DNA from: an uncultured Clostridia bacterium
GTDB lineage: Bacteria > Bacillota > Clostridia > Oscillospirales > Ruminococcaceae
Direction: 5' to 3'
Length of the DNA: 53,296 nt
NCBI GenBank assembly: GCA_947629785.1
Contig: CANRFB010000012.1
Location: 1-53,296 of the forward strand
Below, in pieces: positions 23,815 through 32,881 of this stretch; position 1 is the first letter of the stretch; every line of letters begins with the position of its first letter. The position numbers were made by a program, and so were the translations under genes. A model generated the notes under the pieces. It was not told the DNA's origin. It made no database searches and worked only from the letters and a program-made list of their open reading frames with translations.

Positions 23815-26223
23815 ATGTCGGATTTTCTTGAAATATTGGTAAGATCGAGCATTACCGCAGATATAGCGGCGGTGATCGTTATAATATTAAGAGCGGCTTT
23901 GCGGAAATGTCCGCGGAAGTGGTCGTATTTTCTGTGGGCGGCGGTGTTTTTCAGATGTCTTTTCCCATTTTCATTTGAAAGCAGCATAAGCGTTTTCAAT
24001 ATTTTCTCTGCGGCGGAAAATTTTTTAAACAGTAATGCAGTTACGGAAGAAAGCGGACAAATTATGGACGTAAATATAAAGTCGGACAATTACGCGGAAA
24101 TTTCCGATACTGTTTTTACTTTTGATAATGCCGCCGAAAATACGGAAATTATAAATAATATTCCCAAAATTACCGAAACAGCCGTGACCGTCACGGAAAA
24201 ACACAGTCAGGCAGATATTCTTTTTGTTTTTTGGGTAACGGGAACGGCGGCAATGCTGATTTCCGGCGCGGCGTCTTATTTTCTGCTTATGCGGAAAGTC
24301 AGAACGGCAATAAAAACCGAGAAAAACATATTTGAAAGCGACAGGATAAATTCCGCATTTCCGGCAATATCTTTCCCGCCGAAAATATACATTCCCGCAG
24401 GACTTGAAGGCGATGAGAAAATACTTATAATTTCGCATGAACAGGCACATATAAAACGCTTTGATCCGTTTGCAAAATTAATGGCTTACATAGGAATGTC
24501 GCTGCACTGGTTCGATCCGATAATATGGTTATCATTTATTTTAATGACGCGGGACATGGAAATTTCCTGCGATGAAAGCATACTTTCGGGACTAGACTTA
24601 AACGGCAGAAAAAATTATTCCATGGCGCTTTTAAACGCGTCCGTAAAACAAAGCGGAATATTTTTCCCGCCTGCATTTTCGGAAAAGATTATTTCCGCAA
24701 GAATACAGAATGCAATTTCCTACAAAAAGCCTCTGCCTGCGGTAAGCGTGCTTTCGGCGGCAGCAGTCCTGATAGCATCAGGCGCGCTTATTACGGACGC
24801 CGCAACTTCCAAAATAGAAGCAGAAACAGCAATTACAGGAATGATCTCCGTTACTTCGGCGGAGGGAGATATTCCTAACGGGCTCTCTATGCTTACAGAC
24901 AGTGACGGCGATAAAATATATTTTTCCTGCAGAAATAATTTCCGCGTTAATAATATTTTTAAATGCGTTAACGGCGCGGAAATCGAATTTGAAACTCCCT
25001 ATTCCGGCGATAAAAATAACAGCGGATTTTCGGCGGGGAATTTCGGCGGCGGAAATATCACGCTTTTTTCCGATGAAGAATTTATTTACGATGTGAATTA
25101 TATCGAAAGCATAACTATAAATGACATTGATGTGAAAACGGAGAACGGTAAAAAATATATCGGCATGGATATGACCTTTGCATTTCCTGCGGAATATAAA
25201 CGTTACGATCATAATATCGACATTCATAATGAAGATGAAAACAGTTCCTATACTATCCGCCGCGAAAATGATACGGAAAGTTCCGTAAAAGCCGTATTTA
25301 TCATTCCCGATACGGAAGATATTCCTGCGGTCACGCTTTTCGGATATGCGGGGATCCCCATATTTGCAGGGGAAAATATTAGTTTCATTCCGGAAAGTGA
25401 AAATGCTGTTTCTCAAAGATATTTTGATCTGAATAATGCCGAAACATTAAACATACCATACAAATTAATAACGCCTTATTTTATTGAAAGTCCTGCGGAG
25501 GGAATAAGAATTTACACTTTTATCTGCGGTGACAATACCCGCATGATATTTGAACATGACGGCACTGCCGATGTTTTTATAAATAATTGGCTTACTCCGC
25601 AGATGATACTTCCCGAAATATATTATTCCGATCTTGATAATGACGGTGAAAATGAACTTGCAGTTAAAACAAACAGTACGGGTACGGGAATTTCAATTGA
25701 CAAGCTTATTATTTACAAAAAGCAGTCGGACGGACATTTTTCGGAATTTTCTCCCGACATGGACGAAGTCGAAAAATTAATGAAAAGTACTATTAAAGAA
25801 TTTAGTGTTGACTACAATAAAAAGCAGCTGCATTATCGGTTTGAACCTGATAAAAACGAAATTATTCTTGTAACGGGAAGTATTTCAGATAACATGGATT
25901 TTTTTGAAAATTTCTATCCCAACGGCGCGTATACAGAGGATCTTGATCTCGGATCGCAGTCGCATTTTATAATAGACGGAAATAAAATTTCCTATTCGTG
26001 TTATACGGGACTTATGACAATATATTATTTTGCAAACATTACTGCTGATGTGACTTTCAAAGACGGAGAATTTTACTTTGAAAATTTTAATATTTCCCTG
26101 CCCGATAATAATATTTCGGCGGAAATGACAGCTGTTTCAGTCACGGCGGAAGAAATTGCAGAAACATCATATAATACCAAGCTTTATAAATACAATGAAA
26201 TATTAATTTCGGAAAGGAAATAA
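23815..26223 (+). CDS. M56-family (BlaR1-like) membrane metalloprotease with large C-terminal domain
   Basis: An 802-aa protein. Hydrophobic helices lie near residues 13-30, 38-55, 133-158 and 305-327. The zinc motif is HEQAH (208-212), with a further glutamate and CDES at about 249-255, as in BlaR1/MecR1. After the last helix, about 470 residues form an extracytoplasmic domain that is not a penicillin-binding sensor. M56 proteins transmit an outside signal by intracellular proteolysis. The neighbouring partner here is an ECF-type sigma factor rather than a BlaI repressor. The stop lies 6 bp before the next start. Confidence 0.88.
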   Translation: MSDFLEILVRSSITADIAAVIVIILRAALRKCPRKWSYFLWAAVFFRCLFPFSFESSISVFNIFSAAENFLNSNAVTEESGQIMDVNIKSDNYAEISDTVFTFDNAAENTEIINNIPKITETAVTVTEKHSQADILFVFWVTGTAAMLISGAASYFLLMRKVRTAIKTEKNIFESDRINSAFPAISFPPKIYIPAGLEGDEKILIISHEQAHIKRFDPFAKLMAYIGMSLHWFDPIIWLSFILMTRDMEISCDESILSGLDLNGRKNYSMALLNASVKQSGIFFPPAFSEKIISARIQNAISYKKPLPAVSVLSAAAVLIASGALITDAATSKIEAETAITGMISVTSAEGDIPNGLSMLTDSDGDKIYFSCRNNFRVNNIFKCVNGAEIEFETPYSGDKNNSGFSAGNFGGGNITLFSDEEFIYDVNYIESITINDIDVKTENGKKYIGMDMTFAFPAEYKRYDHNIDIHNEDENSSYTIRRENDTESSVKAVFIIPDTEDIPAVTLFGYAGIPIFAGENISFIPESENAVSQRYFDLNNAETLNIPYKLITPYFIESPAEGIRIYTFICGDNTRMIFEHDGTADVFINNWLTPQMILPEIYYSDLDNDGENELAVKTNSTGTGISIDKLIIYKKQSDGHFSEFSPDMDEVEKLMKSTIKEFSVDYNKKQLHYRFEPDKNEIILVTGSISDNMDFFENFYPNGAYTEDLDLGSQSHFIIDGNKISYSCYTGLMTIYYFANITADVTFKDGEFYFENFNISLPDNNISAEMTAVSVTAEEIAETSYNTKLYKYNEILISERK

Positions 26224-26229
26224 AAAATT

Positions 26230-28440
26230 ATGTTCAGAAAAATATTATCCTGTTTAATCTGCATTATTTTTTCTTTAATGCTTTTAACATCATGCGGAAA
26301 GAGTTCCGAAATATCCGAAGCGGAAAACGCATCTTCCGAAAATAATACGGTATGGCGCGGAAAACGTTCATATATTGAAAATGCAGGCGATGAATACGAT
26401 GATTTTATTTATCGTGACGGGAAATTTTATTTTATGAGTTACGAATACCCCGAAAACGGCGCTTATAAAACTTCGATTTGCTGTTCCGGAATTGACGGCG
26501 CGCCGAAGAAAATAATAACTTCCGACGGAAACAATTATATTGATTCTTTTGCAATAGATAATGACGGGAATATTATTTTTGCGGAAACTTCCGTTATTGA
26601 TGAAAAAAGCAGAAAATTATTCCTGAAAAGATCTGCTCCCGACGGAACGGAAATTTCTTCATTTGATATTACGGAATATCTTGAAAATATAAGCGATCAT
26701 TTTTATAATATTTCCGATATTGCCGTTGACGGAAACGGAAATATCTATCTTGCAAATTATATGCTTATTTCCGCGTTTTCTTCTGACGGGAAATTTATTT
26801 TCGGGAAAAATACGGACAACGAATATATTTCAAAACTTATTGTTTCGGCGGGCGGAGATGTTTACGCGCAAATATATTCCGACGGTTATTATATCAAAAA
26901 GACAGACCCGCAAAGCGGTGAATTCGGCGAAGAAATTCACCTTTCAGACAATGGACAGGACTATGAGACCGTTCCGTATAACGGATTTGAAAATGATGAT
27001 ATTTACTTTGATGACGGAACTTCATTATGCGCTTTTGACATTGAAACGAAAACAAAAACCGAAATTTTAAATTGGGTGGATTCTGATATTATCCATTCGG
27101 AAATAAGCGCCCTGTTCCGCGAAAAGGACAGCAGTAATTTTATCTGCGCAGGAAAAAGCTATCCCGACGGCGAACTTATTTTTACGGAAATTTCTCCCCA
27201 CAGCGTATCGGAATTTTCCGAACGTATGGAAATTATTATTGCGGGCCGCGAATATGCCGTTACCGACAGTCTCGAATATCAGGCAATTAAATTCAATACG
27301 GAAAATGATGATTTTCGCGTAAAAATAAAAAAATATACTGACCCGAACGGACTTAGCACGGATATTATTTCGGGAAAAATCCCCGATATTCTGCTTATTG
27401 ACAACAGTATGAATATCAACGGTTTTGCCGAAAAAGGAATTTTCTGCGACCTGTACGAATTTATTGACAATGACAGCGAAATTTCGCGGGAGGATCTTCT
27501 TCCGAACATTCTTGAAGCATTTGAAAATGACGGAAAGCTGTTTTATTTTACGGACGATTTTCAGATATGCACTGTTCTTGGCAAAAAATCAATTTTCGGA
27601 GATAAGAAAATAAATTTTTCCGAGCTTGAAAAGATAAAAGAAAATTTTCCCGATGGTACGGAAATATTTTCGGGTGAAAGCAAAACCGCAGTCTTGCAGG
27701 ACGGCTTGCAGATGAGTCCCGACAATTTTATAAATTACAAAACGGGAGAATGTTATTTTGATTCCGATGAATTTACCGCGCTTCTGGAATTTGCGGACAG
27801 TTTCCCCGACAGCTCGGAACTGAATTTTAACGAGGCATTCTGGCAGGATCTTGACACAATGTACGCAGACGAAAGCGCGCTTCTGATGTCGGTGATACTT
27901 TCCTGTTACGGGGATTTTTACTGTTATGAACACGGGTATTTCGGCGAGGAAACTTCCGCGGTGGGATTTCCGTCAATGTCGGGAGACGCGGGTTCGGCGA
28001 TATTTTTAAATTCGGGGTTTGCAATTTCCGCAAAATCGGATAATTCAGACGGCGCGTGGCAGTTTGCAAGAACGCTGCTTCTTCCCGAATATCAGGACCA
28101 AACGGAGGATTTTCCCGTGCGGATATCTTCCCTTGAAAATAAAGCGCGGCGGGAAATGAACATGAGCGGAAATGATTCGTATTCCTCTGTTATAACAATG
28201 GGCGACTATGCGCTTTCAAGCACAAAATTTGTTTCGGACATCGGAAAGCCATCGCAAGCCGATATTGACAGAATAGACCTGCTTGTAAAAAGCGTTTCCC
28301 GCCTTGTCCGTTATGACGACACCGTGCGGAATATCGTTTCCGAAGAAGCAGGCGCGTTTTTCGCGGGAGACAGGACTTCAAAGGAAGCGGCGGAAATGAT
28401 ACAGAACCGCGTTTCAACCTACCTTGCGGAAAACAGATGA
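26230..28440 (+). CDS. Large lipoprotein: propeller-like N-terminus plus solute-binding-like C-terminus
   Basis: A 736-aa lipoprotein with lipobox LLTSC (Cys22). About residues 45-330 repeat short YRDGKFYF / DNDGNIIFA units, suggesting a beta-propeller. About 340-736 resembles an extracellular solute-binding protein of the ABC type (PDILLIDNSMNINGFAEKG, then DLYEFIDND). No ABC permease is nearby, so a sensor function for the M56/sigma circuit is more likely than transport. This is an inference from position. The gene starts 6 bp after the protease stop and is followed by a terminator. Confidence 0.7.
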   Translation: MFRKILSCLICIIFSLMLLTSCGKSSEISEAENASSENNTVWRGKRSYIENAGDEYDDFIYRDGKFYFMSYEYPENGAYKTSICCSGIDGAPKKIITSDGNNYIDSFAIDNDGNIIFAETSVIDEKSRKLFLKRSAPDGTEISSFDITEYLENISDHFYNISDIAVDGNGNIYLANYMLISAFSSDGKFIFGKNTDNEYISKLIVSAGGDVYAQIYSDGYYIKKTDPQSGEFGEEIHLSDNGQDYETVPYNGFENDDIYFDDGTSLCAFDIETKTKTEILNWVDSDIIHSEISALFREKDSSNFICAGKSYPDGELIFTEISPHSVSEFSERMEIIIAGREYAVTDSLEYQAIKFNTENDDFRVKIKKYTDPNGLSTDIISGKIPDILLIDNSMNINGFAEKGIFCDLYEFIDNDSEISREDLLPNILEAFENDGKLFYFTDDFQICTVLGKKSIFGDKKINFSELEKIKENFPDGTEIFSGESKTAVLQDGLQMSPDNFINYKTGECYFDSDEFTALLEFADSFPDSSELNFNEAFWQDLDTMYADESALLMSVILSCYGDFYCYEHGYFGEETSAVGFPSMSGDAGSAIFLNSGFAISAKSDNSDGAWQFARTLLLPEYQDQTEDFPVRISSLENKARREMNMSGNDSYSSVITMGDYALSSTKFVSDIGKPSQADIDRIDLLVKSVSRLVRYDDTVRNIVSEEAGAFFAGDRTSKEAAEMIQNRVSTYLAENR

Positions 28441-28444
28441 TAAC

Positions 28445-28481
28445 TCCCCCCTGAGTGCAGTTTTGCATTCGGGGGATTTTT
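28445..28481 (+). terminator. Intrinsic terminator of the M56/lipoprotein unit
   Basis: TCCCCC (28445-28450) pairs with GGGGGA (28471-28476), with an inner GAGTGCA/TGCATTC stem. A run of five T follows. It lies directly after the stop codon. Confidence 0.85.
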
Positions 28482-28541
28482 GTTCAAATGCAATAAATCA
28501 TATATTTACAAAACTTTAATAAATATATTTTGAAAAACCTA

Positions 28542-28615
28542 TTGACAAAGCGGGAATAGGGTGTTATAATATCATCAATGAGATATAGTAGTATACATTG
28601 ATATATTACTATATT
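28542..28615 (+). promoter_or_regulatory. Second copy of the GntR-operon promoter and operator
   Basis: TTGACA (28542-28547) and TATAAT (28565-28570) have a 17-bp spacer and TGT extension, followed by a dyad. Its arms are ATATAGTAGTATA (28583-28595) and TATATTACTATAT (28602-28614), with one mismatch. The run ATCAATGAGATATAGTA and the upstream AAAAACCTATTGACAA are identical to the 11634-11708 region. The first operator's left arm equals the complement of this right arm. Control by the same GntR regulator, or by a close homologue, is inferred. Confidence 0.8.
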
Positions 28616-28783
28616 GCAAAATGCAGGGGAGGAGGAAGTTTTAATAAAAGGATCGGTAATTTTGCAAAAAAATTCGGAAAGGTGATGATTAAATTGATTG
28701 TGTGATGTTTTTGGATAAAATGTTTTAGTGCGGAACAAATGTAAAATAAAAAATCTCTTAAAATCAAGAAATGAGGTGTTATT
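28616..28783 (+). other. Long leader without a clear gene
   Basis: Two good ribosome sites (GGGGAGGAGG near 28626 and AAAGGTGATG near 28678) lie here, but each opens only a very short frame. The second gives about 6 codons. The layout resembles the start of a GntR gene whose body is missing. No riboswitch or convincing hairpin was seen. Confidence 0.5.
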
Positions 28784-29683
28784 ATGTGTAAAACAAAAAT
28801 TTCTATATCAACTATTTTTCTGCTTATTTTCAGCCTTGCTGTCAGCTTATTGGCAGCGGGCTGTGAGCAGTCGGTAAGCGCGGCGGATAATGTGCTTGTT
28901 GCGGAGGACTATTCCCTAAACGACGGCAAATTCTATCTCAACGGCGACGCGAATAACTGCTATTTTGAAATTTCAAACGGAACTATACAGTTTTTTGGCA
29001 CGGACGAACAGATGAAAATACTTTGTGATACTCTTGCGCAAGTAAATACGGGATTTGTAAATATTTCCGAATCCGAATATGATAAATGGCGTGATTTTTA
29101 TAAGAAAAATTGGGTTGCCCCGAAACCGTATGAGCTTTATGTAAATCCGCTGAATAAACTGCATATTATGTTCAGTCCTGCATATGACGACAACGGAGAT
29201 TTAGTAAGCTATGCTTTTGCGGAATATGTTGACGAGAATAATTTTGACTATGACTTTTGCAGATTTACAAGAGCAGAAGATACTGCTGCGCAGTATTCTC
29301 TTAATGACGGCAAATTCTATCTCAACGGCGATACAAATAACTGTTACATTGAGATCTCTGACGGAACTATACAATTTTTTGCTACAGATGAGCAGTTAAC
29401 AACATTTGCTGAGGCTATTTCGCAGGTGAATCCGGCTTTTGTAAATATCACAAGTTCTGATTTTCAATACGGCCATTGGCTCGATCATTATAAGACAGAT
29501 TGGACAGATCCAAAACCGTATACAATTTATATAGATGCGTTAAACATGGCAGATATAATTTATAATACTGCATATGATGATGACGGAAATTTAGTAAGCT
29601 CCGCTTTTGCTGAATATGTTGATGAGAATAATTTTGACTTTGAACAGTGCAGATTTACAAGAGCAGAAGATGTTATTTCGTGA
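28784..29683 (+). CDS. Lipoprotein made of two tandem about 125-aa repeats
   Basis: A 299-aa lipoprotein with lipobox LAAGC (Cys27). Residues 43-166 and 171-296 are clear duplicates, each running from YSLNDGKFYLNGD to CRFTRAED with AEYVDENNFD in between. The repeat belongs to no family I recognise. Its aromatic-rich beta pattern suggests a small exported sandwich domain. It follows the orphan promoter/operator, so it may be expressed with the GntR/ABC system. The ribosome site is AATGAGGTG. The repeats differ at many positions, so the duplication is not very recent. Confidence 0.7.
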   Translation: MCKTKISISTIFLLIFSLAVSLLAAGCEQSVSAADNVLVAEDYSLNDGKFYLNGDANNCYFEISNGTIQFFGTDEQMKILCDTLAQVNTGFVNISESEYDKWRDFYKKNWVAPKPYELYVNPLNKLHIMFSPAYDDNGDLVSYAFAEYVDENNFDYDFCRFTRAEDTAAQYSLNDGKFYLNGDTNNCYIEISDGTIQFFATDEQLTTFAEAISQVNPAFVNITSSDFQYGHWLDHYKTDWTDPKPYTIYIDALNMADIIYNTAYDDDGNLVSSAFAEYVDENNFDFEQCRFTRAEDVIS

Positions 29684-29698
29684 TTGGTTTATCCTCAA

Positions 29699-29730
29699 AG
29701 CGTGCGGGAAATTTTTATTTCCCGCACGCT
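29699..29730 (+). terminator. Strong stem-loop after the repeat lipoprotein
   Basis: A perfect 13-bp stem, AGCGTGCGGGAAA with its complement (29718-29730), has a 6-nt loop. No good T-run follows. Confidence 0.6.
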
Positions 29731-29785
29731 CATGTCATATATGACCGGCAAATTTACAGCATTTCAAAAAATTATTAAAAAGCTC

Positions 29786-29814
29786 TTGACAAAACATCGG
29801 GGACGTGCTATAAT
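29786..29814 (+). promoter_or_regulatory. Strong promoter of the ToxN-like locus
   Basis: TTGACA (29786-29791) and TATAAT (29809-29814) have a 17-bp spacer and a TGC extension. The expected start is near 29821. This is among the best promoters in the window. Confidence 0.88.
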
Positions 29815-29820
29815 AATTTA

Positions 29821-29906
29821 TAACAGAAATAATTATTGACATTTAAGTTTCTGACAAAACGTATTATGTGTATCCAAGCGGACGTTTTGCAGACGTTCGC
29901 TTTTTT
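29821..29906 (+). ncRNA. Short structured leader RNA ending in an intrinsic terminator
   Basis: The predicted RNA runs about 85 nt. Stem AGCGGACGT (29877-29885) with ACGTTCGCT (29893-29901, one G-U pair) has loop TTTGCAG and ends in six T (29901-29906), which is a typical terminator. Upstream CTGACAAAACGT (29851-29862) can pair with ACGTTTTGCAG (29882-29892), either as an antiterminator or as a pseudoknot with the hairpin loop. It could be an attenuator or a small RNA antitoxin. No tandem repeats typical of ToxI are visible. Confidence 0.55.
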
Positions 29907-29943
29907 ATTTATTAAACTTTCATATCAGCAAAGGAGACGTATT

Positions 29944-30987
29944 ATGAGCAATAATTTCAGCGAAAAAACAACCATGCCGTTCGGTGTGTACAGAATTGAT
30001 AAGGACTGCATTTCGTTCCTGCGAAGAAAAGATAAAAACATTCCCGAACCGGATATGACAGAACGTTACTGCGGTCCCGTATTCGGAATAAACGCTGAAC
30101 GCGGTGTTCTGAATTATTTTGTACCGATAATGCCAAATTACGAAAATTTCATAACCGATGAATTTACCGTTGAGCTTACATTTGAAAACGGCGTTGTATG
30201 CGGTTTTATTGATGTCGGGAAAGCTGTTCCGTGCATTGAAGAATACATTACAAAAGATGATTCAGACGAGCTGCTTTCGGAAATTTGCAGCGATATAAAA
30301 TCATTTATAATTGACTGTGCAGCACAAGCAAGGAAAACACCGGATCCGGAAATTTCCGATAATACATATGTTGAAACGGATATTTCTGCCGGGTTATACA
30401 ATATTGATGAGGATCATATTGAGAATTTAAGAAAACAAAACAGCGGAATTCTTTCCTCGGAACATATTAATTACTATTACGGACCTGTATTCTGCCGTGA
30501 TACAAAACAAGGGCGTTTCAATTATTTCGTGCCGATATATACGGATTTTGATACAATTGAATATTTGTGGATATGCTTTGTCGGCAAGGAAATTTCGGAG
30601 TTTATAAATGCGGAAGAAATTATTCCTTGTCCCAAGAAACGCTGTACCTGCGTTATACCTTTTGAGCATTTATACGATTTTTATTACGGGAAAAAAGATG
30701 AGGAATATGAAAAGAAATTCCCGATCTATATTGATGATTCCGAAGTTATTTTTCGGGCGCTTCACCCGAAGTACAAATTCAAGCGAACATTGGAAAATGA
30801 CCTTATGCTTCTGAAATCGCTGCTTGAAAGCGGGGACAAACATTTTTGCATTGATCCTGACAGTAATCTTGGCAGACTCAGGCAGGAACTCCGGAAATAC
30901 GGACTGAATTTTACATCATATCCGACTATTGAAGAACTTGCGGACAATATACGGAGCATGGGTATTGCGGAATTTTATAGTGAATAA
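29944..30987 (+). CDS. Protein with two ToxN/AbiQ-like halves (possible type III toxin)
   Basis: A 347-aa cytoplasmic protein, about twice the length of ToxN. Residues 12-32 (GVYRIDKDCISFLRR, then DKNIPE) match the ToxN N-terminal pattern Y-I-x(4)-I-x2-L...D-x2-[VI]P. Then come NYFVPI and GFIDVGKAVPCIEE, at positions like those in ToxN, followed by a helix. The second half repeats the pattern (GLYNIDEDHIENLRK, NYFVPIYTD, EFINAEEIIPC). The ToxN TSPK catalytic loop is not seen, so nuclease activity is doubtful. Two Cys-containing strands and a helical C-terminus follow. Start ATG 29944 has AAAGGAG; an open frame upstream crosses the terminator and is unlikely. Confidence 0.6.
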   Translation: MSNNFSEKTTMPFGVYRIDKDCISFLRRKDKNIPEPDMTERYCGPVFGINAERGVLNYFVPIMPNYENFITDEFTVELTFENGVVCGFIDVGKAVPCIEEYITKDDSDELLSEICSDIKSFIIDCAAQARKTPDPEISDNTYVETDISAGLYNIDEDHIENLRKQNSGILSSEHINYYYGPVFCRDTKQGRFNYFVPIYTDFDTIEYLWICFVGKEISEFINAEEIIPCPKKRCTCVIPFEHLYDFYYGKKDEEYEKKFPIYIDDSEVIFRALHPKYKFKRTLENDLMLLKSLLESGDKHFCIDPDSNLGRLRQELRKYGLNFTSYPTIEELADNIRSMGIAEFYSE

Positions 30988-31035
30988 TTTTTTATTTTTG
31001 CCCGTAATAAGTAAATGCTGTTTTCCGTAAAAGAA

Positions 31036-31060
31036 AAGCGGACGAGTTCTATCGTCCGCC
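31036..31060. terminator. Bidirectional terminator between convergent genes
   Basis: GCGGACGA (31038-31045) pairs with TCGTCCGC (31052-31059) around GTTCTA. T-rich DNA lies on one side and A-rich DNA on the other. Confidence 0.75.
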
Positions 31061-31096
31061 TTATTTTGTTCGGTTGTTAATAATGCTGCTATTTGG

Positions 31097-31855
31097 CTAA
31101 TCTAAATAATAAATATTTGATATTTTCCATATGTCGTCTTCTTGGACAAATAAATATTGCACATAACTATTTCCTTTCTCGTATTTTCTTAAAACAGTGG
31201 CAATTATGTTGTTTCCGTCATAGTCAAATTCGATGTCATTGTAATCATTTGTACCTCCATATATGTACTCTGATTCACGAGATTGCAAAATTTTGCCATT
31301 GTTAAACCAATACTTAGCAGGGCGTATATATCCACTTTCGTCTAATACATCCATAAAATACTCGTTTATCAGTTTTTGAGTATATTCATGCGATAAATAC
31401 GTTTCGGTCATATTCCAATAATCACTTATGGACATATCTTCTGATAAAAGAGAGTAATTAAAATCAGTGCGGAAAAAATCATTTTTAATATCGTTAAACT
31501 TGTCTGTCGGTTTAAATTCATAATACATTACATTTTCATTGTAATAATTATTATTGACACCGTATTCTTTTTCAAGTTCTCTCAATTCACTATATTCAGT
31601 CACATTATTATATCTTCCTCCAAGTATATCACGAATATGATGATAACATTCAATGACTGAAATAAGTTCATTTTGATTAATATTGTCAATTTCGTTCCCG
31701 CCTATATCTGTAGGTTCAATACTTACAGAATCAGTATTACATTCGCTGTAAGTAAACTGGTATTCTTCAACAGCTAAACTATCCGTTTCATTTTTAGTAC
31801 AAGCACTAAATATTGCTGCAAATATAACAATATTTATAAAAATGATTTTTTTCAT
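31097..31855 (-). CDS. Lipoprotein of unknown function
   Basis: A 252-aa lipoprotein with lipobox FSAC following IIFINIVIFAAI. The mature part is Asn/Tyr/Asp-rich. Its C-terminal region (EFDYDGNNIIATVLRKYE, then WKISNIYYLD) looks like an NTF2- or DUF4878-type cone fold. Start ATG 31855 has AAGGTG 9 nt upstream; the GTG at 31867 overlaps that site. It is downstream of the DUF4367 gene by about 130 bp. No enzyme motif was seen. Confidence 0.65.
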   Translation of the reverse strand: MKKIIFINIVIFAAIFSACTKNETDSLAVEEYQFTYSECNTDSVSIEPTDIGGNEIDNINQNELISVIECYHHIRDILGGRYNNVTEYSELRELEKEYGVNNNYYNENVMYYEFKPTDKFNDIKNDFFRTDFNYSLLSEDMSISDYWNMTETYLSHEYTQKLINEYFMDVLDESGYIRPAKYWFNNGKILQSRESEYIYGGTNDYNDIEFDYDGNNIIATVLRKYEKGNSYVQYLFVQEDDIWKISNIYYLD

Positions 31856-31985
31856 TTTAATTATCACCTTCGATTTTTATTTACAATGTGAGAAAAAAGA
31901 ACATTTTGTCACTACCGATGTAATTTTGCAGTGTCTCTAATCTATGTAAAAAATATGTTACCTGATCCGTTTGTAAATTCTCCAA

Positions 31986-32798
31986 TTATTTTATAGAATC
32001 AACAATTTTTTCACATTCTTCGTAAGGAACTTTATTGCTGAACATGAAAAATTCTGTTTTGTTTTTTTGATACACTATTGTATATTGATCATCTTCTTTT
32101 GAAACTATTGCCGGTGAACCATTGACTTCTGTTTCTGAAATGTTATAATGGTCACTTGGAATAACCACCGGAATAACTTCATTCCAATATCTTGTAAAGC
32201 CCATACTTAATGTTTGATGTCCTTTTGTAAAAATAAAGCGTACCGTTTGCCCAACATCTCTATTATTATATGCTTCAAAATCTGTCAAATCAAATCCCTC
32301 CGGAATGTAATGCGGAGTTTCAAATTCAATATCATATTCAGCAAGTTTAGCAATGAAGCCATACGGATCATCTTCGGAAGCAGGCAGTTCAACAATGTCC
32401 TGTTGTTCCTCATTGAAATCAACTGAAAATCCGCCTTTTGTGAATTTTATAATAGCCGAAAAAATATTCATGTTCCAAGCATAAGCCGAGTAAGCGTTAA
32501 GTCCTAAAACAAGAACAAGAGAAGCACAAACAGCAGTCAGCCATTTTGGAGAAACTATTCTCTTATGACTTATTGTTGTTTTGCGTTTAAGTTCTGCGAT
32601 CTCATCGGGAATGTTGATCTTGTCCGATGTTCCCTCTTGCTCAGCGATCAGCTTTGCAAGCTCATCAACAAGTCCATAGTCCGGATCCTTTTTCGCACAT
32701 TCTTTTTCAAACTGTGTGCGAAGTTCTTCAACGGATTCGTTTTCTACATAATTATCGGAATTTATTTTCTCAATGATCTCACGGTCAATATTTTTCAT
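31986..32798 (-). CDS. DUF4367 membrane protein, possible anti-sigma factor
   Basis: A 270-aa protein. The N-terminal 80 residues are charged and cytoplasmic, one transmembrane helix lies near 86-107 (WLTAVCASLVLVLGLNAYSA), and the C-terminal about 150 residues match the DUF4367 pattern (HYIPEGFDL, then VNGSPAIVSKEDD, then FSNKVP). DUF4367 proteins are often encoded next to sigma factors and are thought to sense envelope conditions. The neighbour here is a 50-aa HTH protein 83 bp upstream on the same strand. The anti-sigma role is inferred from arrangement only. Confidence 0.75.
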   Translation of the reverse strand: MKNIDREIIEKINSDNYVENESVEELRTQFEKECAKKDPDYGLVDELAKLIAEQEGTSDKINIPDEIAELKRKTTISHKRIVSPKWLTAVCASLVLVLGLNAYSAYAWNMNIFSAIIKFTKGGFSVDFNEEQQDIVELPASEDDPYGFIAKLAEYDIEFETPHYIPEGFDLTDFEAYNNRDVGQTVRFIFTKGHQTLSMGFTRYWNEVIPVVIPSDHYNISETEVNGSPAIVSKEDDQYTIVYQKNKTEFFMFSNKVPYEECEKIVDSIK

Positions 32799-32881
32799 AA
32801 TTTTACCTCTCTATAATATAAATGTCATTTGAGCAGTGGTTTGTGACATATTTTTCAGAAGTTTGTATGCTTGTACAAATT

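Noticed and set aside
28616-28783. A degraded GntR pseudogene
   Set aside because: Only the promoter, operator and ribosome-site layout remain. No residues of a GntR protein could be traced, so it is reported only as a leader.
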